The position numbers and the translations under genes were made by a program. Shown here one piece after another: positions 58,413-64,000 of a DNA stretch of 64,000 bases. The notes under the pieces are model-generated. The model saw nothing but the letters and a program-made list of their open reading frames with translations. It ran no database searches and was not told where the DNA came from. Location of the stretch: contig NC_088302.1 of assembly GCF_032854445.1 (NCBI RefSeq), positions 55,780,237 through 55,844,236 on the forward strand, read 5' to 3'. The stretch's first letter is position 1. Each line of letters opens with the position of its first letter. The stretch comes from Liolophura sinensis (Eukaryota; Mollusca; Polyplacophora; Chitonida; Chitonidae).

Positions 58413-60980
58413 TCAGCAAGGCAGGATCCTACGATCTTTCACTGAAGCCCATTTCTCCGCTATTCTTTTCACGTATGATTCTGAAAGGCTGTCAGGGCCA
58501 TTCAGGTTTATTCTCATGAAACGATCCAAGCTTGTTTGGTTGAGTGAGGCTCTCAGTGAGCTGCAAATGAGGTTCATGGTAGAAAAACCTCTTTCTACGT
58601 TTGCTGTGGAAGGCGGGATTAGTAGTGCCAATTCAAACAATTTCATACAGTGCTTTGTGGTAGTTAAGCTCCCTGACCCAGAAGCACACATTTGCTGATA
58701 AACTGAGGCAGATTCCACGGGATGACTGTCAATGTAGTCACTGGTGTCCATCTTTTTGATTTTCTTTTCTCGGACCATCTTAGCAACTTCTGTCCTGAAA
58801 TCGTAGCAACAAGTTTCGTAAGCCTGATCAAATTCTTGTAGAAAATCTGACCTCTCTCCAACTGCTTCCTGCCTATTAATTAAAGGATAGGAAGTGTTTG
58901 TTTCACCCCCCTGAGTATCCAACTGTGTGTCACCATAAAACTCAATGAGAGCATCCAAGTGAGCAAGCCTGTCACTAACTTGAGGCTTGAGTGAAGGATT
59001 AAACACATCAAAATGTTTTAACACAGGGTTGTTGATTGATATGGCATCCTCCAATTCTTGTAGAAGACTGTGCAAAAATGGTCTTGCTACAGTTTGTTTG
59101 AATTGTTCCACAGTTTCTGTAACAGACTGATCGTGATCAAGAAAGCTGTCTTCTCGTCTGAGGCGTCTCCCCATCTCTGCTCTTGTCTTGTTCTTTTCCA
59201 CAAATTTTCTTGCTTGTGAAAAGTATTTGCCTAGATCCAAATTTGCAGAAAGCTCTGAAATAGCTAATTTCAGTTTTTGAAATCTTGCCGGAATAGATGT
59301 GAAATCCAGGTTCTTTCTCTGAAGAAACTTAGAGAACTGATTTACGGCGATCAGCACGTCGGCGAGTAAAACTGCCATCAAGCACACTTCAATAAGCTGA
59401 TCTCTACAGCCCTTTACTTCGGGTTCGCCTCGATTAGCGAACAGAGTGTCAAGAGAATCCAGCAAACAGTCCCAGCGTGACAATATCCTCACACATGCTT
59501 CTCCGTGACTCAGCCACCGTGTTGTGCAAGCCTTCAAAATTTTAACAGGCGTGAGGCCTTCAACAGCCTGTGCTTCTTCAAAAACGGCGAACTTGATAGT
59601 TGAGTGTTTGAAAAGTTTCCAAACTGTGAGCAATACTTTGTCCAGCTGCTGAAGTAATGGGAATTTCTTCATTAAGTGTACGAATACTAAAGCCAGTTTG
59701 TGATTTCTGCAATTCTGGTATATTGCGTGAGGGGATATGTGCCTAATTCTTCTCTGAAGTCCGTTTTTTTCACCAGACATTGTGTTTGTTCCATCAAACC
59801 CAGTAAATCGAATTTCTTTCGGTTCAAGTCCTTTCTGTTTTAAAACGCCCATCACCTCAGTGAAAAGCGACCCAGCTGTTTTATCAGCCTTGATTTGAAC
59901 AATTGATAAATATTCTTCACTAACCTTGTGTGTTATTCTGTCCACGTACCTGATGAAGATGGTGAGTTGTTCTCGATCTTTTTCATCTGTGCTTTCGTCT
60001 GCTAAGATGGTAAAGCCAGAGCAACAGGCCAGCTTATCGAGAAGATGTCTCTAAACAACAGTTTATCGCACACAGAAATTCCTCAACGCTTGTAGATGAC
60101 AAGTATGTGGCGTTTTTAGCACTAGATTGGCAATGCCATCGTAAGTCTTCCTCTCCCAAATTTGCAATAAAATTCACAAATTCTTGAAAGTTCTGTTTTA
60201 CTGCCCACTTTTTCTTAGCAATGAAGTATGTTGATTTTATCAATTTTTCGACTACTCTCTGATTTCGGGCTTGTTCTGTTTGTTTTTGTTTTGCCAAAGA
60301 ACTCGTTATCTGCTGTGTTATATTTCCCTTGGAAACCATGGCTTGTATAGCTCTTTTCTGAGTAATGGCATTCTGGTGTTTACTGCCACGGCTGTGATTT
60401 TCTAAAACCGTTTTTGGATGGCCTTCTAGTTTAACTGCTTTATTTTTCCATGTCTCGTCACAGCATATTCCTCACATAATTTGCACTTCCAACCTTGTTG
60501 GTCATGACTGTAATAAAGCCAAGAAAACATTTTTTCCCACTGGGCCCGTGATTGACCGTCCCTGTTTGTTCGTCCGTCAAATCTTTTGCCCTCCGTTGTG
60601 CTATAGTCTAAAGACTCGGTTTGTTCTGGTGTTGAAGGCCTATCGCTGTCGACATTTTCCTGTATATTTTCCAAGTTTTCTTGGGTGTGAAGTTTAGAAG
60701 TGCTTGGTGTTTCGCTGGTGCTTGCCGACGCCGGTTCGGGGCTAGGGGATATCAGCACGCCCGACTCCGGCACCTCTGGCTCTGCAGCACTTCCCTCACT
60801 ATCGATGCCGTCACGTGTTTCATTTGCTTCTGAAATCCTTGCCTTTTTTCGACCACTACCGCCAAAAAAATCTGTTATTTTTTGTGGATTTTTCAGGTCC
60901 TCTGTGCTGTTTAATCGGCCGGATCTATACGTTGACGCTTTTTTGTTATGGCTAACTCTAGTCGTCTTTGGACGCGGCAT
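58413..60980 (-). pseudogene. hAT-family transposase with BED-type zinc finger, two frameshifts
   Basis: Start MPRPKTTRV (ATG at 60,980), then a Ser/Pro/Glu-rich leader and WKCKLCEEY, the CxxC half of a zinc finger. The frame is lost between 60,471 and 60,450 and resumes with KAVKLEGHPK and ENHSRGSKH, the HxnH half. A second shift lies between 60,050 and 60,034, after which the catalytic core reads on to a TGA/TAA-type stop at 58,413. Core motifs: ILADESTDE and GFDGTNTMSG with the likely catalytic Asp residues, TTRWLSHGEA with the RW motif, and ANVERGFSTMNLICSSLRAS, the hAT dimerisation region with the likely catalytic Glu. The whole is about 856 codons, near the size of intact ZNF862/KIAA1586-like proteins. 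Frameshifts in both joints mean no intact protein unless they are assembly errors. Confidence 0.88.
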
Positions 60981-61380
60981 TTTGGCATCAATCAAACGGT
61001 ACGTCTCGCTATCACCTCGCCTGCCATTTCTTGCCTAGTGCACGATTTCGGGGTCACCGCGCACGTTCAGTTGCATTGGCTTTGTATGCGCGATGTCCTT
61101 CAACCTGTCTGAGGTCACTGTCTTGCACGTGTGACCTGATTATCCTAACATTTATTGGGAGAAGAGTTCCACTCTCCGCGCAGATTCAAACAGCATGTGA
61201 CAATGCATATTCTGTATCCTCTTTGCAGAGATTTAAACAATACATCACGCTAGCTACCGATTGTGATTGTAATGGCCTATTTAAGGGTGTTTTGATGTCG
61301 TTTTGTTTCCTACTGTTTAGACCGATCCATACAAGCAGTGAAGTTCATTTTTCCGCGAATATTGTTTTTCTTTGTCACTC

Positions 61381-61411
61381 GTTTGGGCGCCCAAACTGGC
61401 GACGCCCAAAC
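61381..61411. other. perfect 16-bp palindrome and repeat in the hAT right end
   Basis: gtttgggcgcccaaac (61,381-61,396) is a perfect palindrome, followed by gacgcccaaac (61,401-61,411). Related motifs gtttgggca (57,772) and cgacgccca (57,860) occur in the left end. Confidence 0.85.
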
Positions 61412-61489
61412 CCGTTATATCGGGTTCAAAATCGGCCTAGATCAGCTCTAGACAGTGGTCTCTGATATATCAATCACAAACTGCATTTG

Positions 61490-61730
61490 GCAATCCTTGT
61501 ACTATGGCAGGCAATTTCTACCCTGTGAATAGCTGAGCAAAATGTTGAGCTATGGGGTAAAAGGCTTTTTTTGATCTTTGAAATGAAAATGCTACCGGAT
61601 GATTGGCAATCTGTGTACTATGGGTGGCCACTGCTGCCCTATGATTGGCTATCTGTTTACTATGGGTGGCCACTGCTACCCTATGATTGGCTATCTGTTT
61701 ACTATAGGGGGGCCACTGCTACCCTATGAC
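61490..61730. repeat. ~42-60 bp tandem repeat, three to four copies
   Basis: Phrases gattggctatctgtttacta and gggtggccactgctacccta repeat at about 61,600-61,730, with a more diverged copy around 61,490-61,550. It directly flanks the right end of the hAT element. Confidence 0.8.
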
Positions 61731-61891
61731 TGACAAAAACTTTAATCAAACTGGACACCGACAACGTCAACATCTGATCCCCGCCGCACAAAGACTGTCC
61801 TTACCTCACATGGCGAGCTAAAAAATGATAAAGTTCCTGAGTTAAACTGGATACCGTGTGATTAAACAAATACAGCCTGGCTAATCCTGAT

Positions 61892-62170
61892 AGCTGATTT
61901 ATTTATTTACTTGGTGTTTTACGCCGTACTCAAGAATATTTCATTTATATGATGGCAGCCAGCATTATGGCGGGAGGAAACCAGGCAGAACCTGGGGGAA
62001 ACCCACAACGATCCGCAGGTTGCTAGCAGACCTTCCCACTTACGGCCAGAGAGGAAGCCAACATGAGCTGGACTTGAACTCACAGCGACCACATTGGTGA
62101 GAGACTCCTGGGTCATTATGCCGTTCTAGCGCGCTAACCGACTGAACCACGGAGGCCCCACCAGCTGATT
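61892..62170 (-). mobile_element. tRNA-derived SINE, full length, with 8-bp target duplication
   Basis: Flanked by agctgatt at 61,892-61,899 and 62,163-62,170. On the minus strand it starts ggggcctccgtggttcagtc (A-box-like region ggttcagtcggttagc), has a B-box-like tgagttcaagtccagctcat, a central domain, and ends with ttgagtacggcgtaaaacac followed by caagtaaataaataaa. It is the best-preserved member of the family in this window. The RNA-polymerase-III box arrangement is the standard basis for calling a tRNA-derived SINE. Confidence 0.88.
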
Positions 62171-62234
62171 GAAGCCAGCTTTCTGGACAGATGAAGAGGC
62201 AATGGATTAAGATACAACTATTCAAGTAAGCTAA

Positions 62235-62583
62235 CCGGCCCAGATAGCACAGTTGGTAGAGCATCTGCTTCGGGAGCAGTAGATCCAGGATCAATCCTGG
62301 GTTGAGTCACAACTAAGACTTTAAAGGAGGAAGTTGCAGCTTCCACGCTTGGCGTTCAGCATGAAGGGGATAGTGCGACTGGTTGACCTGTATCAGTTTA
62401 ATGCTGGGGGGGCGCCTTACTTGTCTTCGGTAAGTTGTCTCAGTGAAGCAGCACTAGACAAAAGAGCGGTGGAAATCTGTCCTGCAACAAGGAGGCACAT
62501 CACTTACACTTTAAGGATTCCTTCGTCATCATATGACTGAAAAATTGTTCAGTACGATGTTAAACACCAAGCACTCACTCACT
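62235..62583 (+). mobile_element. second type of tRNA-derived SINE
   Basis: The head resembles a tRNA: A box tagcacagttgg (62,245-62,256), an anticodon-like stem-loop ctgcttcgggagcag, and B box ggatcaatcc (62,288-62,297). The loop ttcgggat-like pattern would give CGG, as in a proline tRNA. A body of about 280 bp follows, ending gttaaacaccaagcactcac plus tcact, a tail type common in mollusc genomes. It is not a functional tRNA gene, since the sequence after the B box does not pair with the 5' end as an acceptor stem. Confidence 0.82.
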
Positions 62584-63463
62584 GTTACAAAGAAAGCAGA
62601 TCTGATATACAGTCCTTCCATGCTCGCCTTCCTCTCACCACATGTATCATGCTAACTGTCATTGCATAAGTGTAATATTTTTGAGTATGGCTCAAAACTT
62701 GAATCAAATAAATAAACAAATTAATAAATTCATACCAATGCTTCTGTTTGAAGGCTACAAGGTTCCACAGTTCCACTAATACACTAAAGCTGTCCACATC
62801 TATATTACATCTGGGCCAGTATAACTACCACCCCTACCCTCCCCACCTCAGAGCAGGACTTTCATACCACAGCAATCTACCCCAGGCTAAGAGTACTAGT
62901 TTCTGTGCCAGACACTTTCATGGCCTTGTTTGACCACAAAGGATTTCCTATACCACAACAAATTAATTATTTACACATCAAATCACAAAACTGATGCGTG
63001 TAAAATGCTTCACCTGGCTTTAGTGTCATGGCGTTTAATAAGGAGAGAGGAGGGACGGGATCCTGGACATTACACCAGTGACATCTGAGGACATCAAAAC
63101 CAGCTAATATCTTAGTGAATAATCTGGAAACCAACATCATCTGGAGGGCCACACCTCAATGTCTCCTGACTATTTTAACAGCTGGCCAATATTACCGGTG
63201 TGTGTTATACTGAGTCTATACATCTATTATGCTATATCATCATCTGTGTCGAAAGGTAAATTCTCATTAAAAAGCTGAGACAAATGTACATGGTAATTGG
63301 GCTGATATTTCTTTTACCATAGCACTGATAGCCAGAAATTATTCATTTAATTATTTATTTGTTCCACGCAAGAATTTTCAATAAAGAATTTCAGGATGGA
63401 GGAAAGCCAATGGCAGAAGAAAGAAAAGATATGTATGCCCATCATAAATATTTGGTTAACACT
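62584..63463. other. unique DNA, no gene seen
   Basis: No exon or RNA gene recognised. Confidence 0.5.
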
Positions 63464-63966
63464 TGCCTCACTCCACAGTTGCCAAAACATGCCTCACTCC
63501 ACAGTTGCCAAAACTCCACAGTTGCCAAAACACATGCCTCACTCCACAGTTGCCAAAACACATGCCTCACTCCACAGTTGCCAAAACATGCCTCACTCCA
63601 CAGTTGCCAAAACATGCCTCACTCCACAGTTGCCAAAACACATGCCTCACTCCACAGTTGCCAAAACATGCCTCACTCCACAGTTGCCAAAACATGCCTC
63701 ACTCCACAGTTGCCAAAACACATGCCTCACTCCACAGTTGCCAAAACAAATGCCTCACTCCACAGTTGCCAAAACACATGCCTCACTCCAGTTGCCAAAA
63801 CATGCCTCACTCCACAGTTGCCAAAATAAATGCCTCACTCCACAGTTGCCAAAACACATGCCTCACTCCACAGTTGCCAAAACACATGCCTCACTCCACA
63901 GTTGCCAAAACATGCCTCACTCCACAGTTGCCAAAACGCATGCCTCACTCCACAGTTGCCAACACA
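63464..63966. repeat. 26/28-bp minisatellite, about 18 copies, near the window end
   Basis: The unit is cctcactccacagttgccaa followed by aacatg or aacacatg. The 26- and 28-bp forms are interspersed, with one 18-bp and one 24-bp variant. Open frames over it are repeat artefacts. Confidence 0.97.
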
Positions 63967-64000
63967 ATTCATTAGTACATTACAGTAACCTCCACATTTC

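Larger units (their letters stand above)
57742..61459 (-). mobile_element. degenerate hAT DNA transposon
   Basis: The left end accacagtctggggctattc (57,742-57,767) and the reverse complement of the right end accactgtctagagctgatc (61,434-61,459) match at 20 of 26 positions, giving imperfect terminal inverted repeats. Between them lies a minus-strand hAT transposase with two frameshifts. Inside both ends are copies of gtttgggc and cgacgccca motifs, likely transposase-binding subterminal repeats. No 8-bp target duplication is visible, so the exact ends may be a few bases off or the flanks have decayed. Span about 3.7 kb. Confidence 0.85.

Noticed and set aside
57736-61467. 8-bp target duplication around the hAT element
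   Set aside because: The flanks aactttac and gtctctga (and shifted versions) do not match, so no duplication is claimed.
62235-62310. tRNA gene
   Set aside because: A and B boxes are present but there is no acceptor-stem pairing, and it continues into a SINE body and tail.

Overview
This is eukaryotic, animal-type DNA: a lightly coding, AT-rich window with spliced genes, short inactive mobile elements and an unusual load of tandem repeats. The main gene is a TRPC cation-channel gene on the minus strand. tRNA-derived SINEs with tails of a kind familiar from mollusc genomes (caatcaaataaataaa on the element's own strand, and a cactcactcact-type tail) suggest a mollusc, bivalve or gastropod. That assignment is an inference from remembered repeat types, not from a search.

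Layout. From 23,072 down to 4,954 lie six exons of the TRPC gene, about 743 codons. They run from a short first coding exon through the ankyrin/TRP_2 region (16,393-17,376), the S1-S6 and pore exons, to the TRP box (4,954-5,169). All five exon junctions match in phase and have GT/AG sites. The C-terminal exon(s) must lie left of the window. The TRPC introns are filled with minisatellites of 24, 28, 44, 59, 61 and about 93 bp units. Two of these arrays end 20-40 bp from an exon.

From 23 to 57 kb I find no gene I can name. The region alternates unique AT-rich DNA with tandem arrays of 12 to about 98 bp units; the longest are a 45-bp unit x about 44, a 97-bp unit x about 19, a 52-bp unit x about 22 and a 54-bp unit x about 18. 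One array at 33.1-33.7 kb changes strand in the middle. A weak minus-strand cluster of candidate exons (43.8-46.2 kb) has matching phases but no recognisable family. Another weak exon-like segment is on the plus strand at 298-534.

From 57.74 to 61.46 kb there is a degenerate hAT DNA transposon. It carries a BED-type zinc finger plus hAT transposase on the minus strand, broken by two frameshifts, and imperfect terminal inverted repeats of about 26 bp (20 of 26 matching). Next to it are a minus-strand tRNA-derived SINE with an 8-bp target duplication (61.89-62.17 kb) and a plus-strand SINE of a second type (62.24-62.58 kb). The window ends in a 26-28 bp array.

By my own addition of approximate boundaries, tandem arrays make up about 18-19 kb of the 64 kb. 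I found no prokaryotic-style system, no CRISPR array, and no new gene system that I can defend. The most unusual structures are the strand-switching minisatellite, the repeat-crowded TRPC introns and the 45-bp array that is open in four of six frames.
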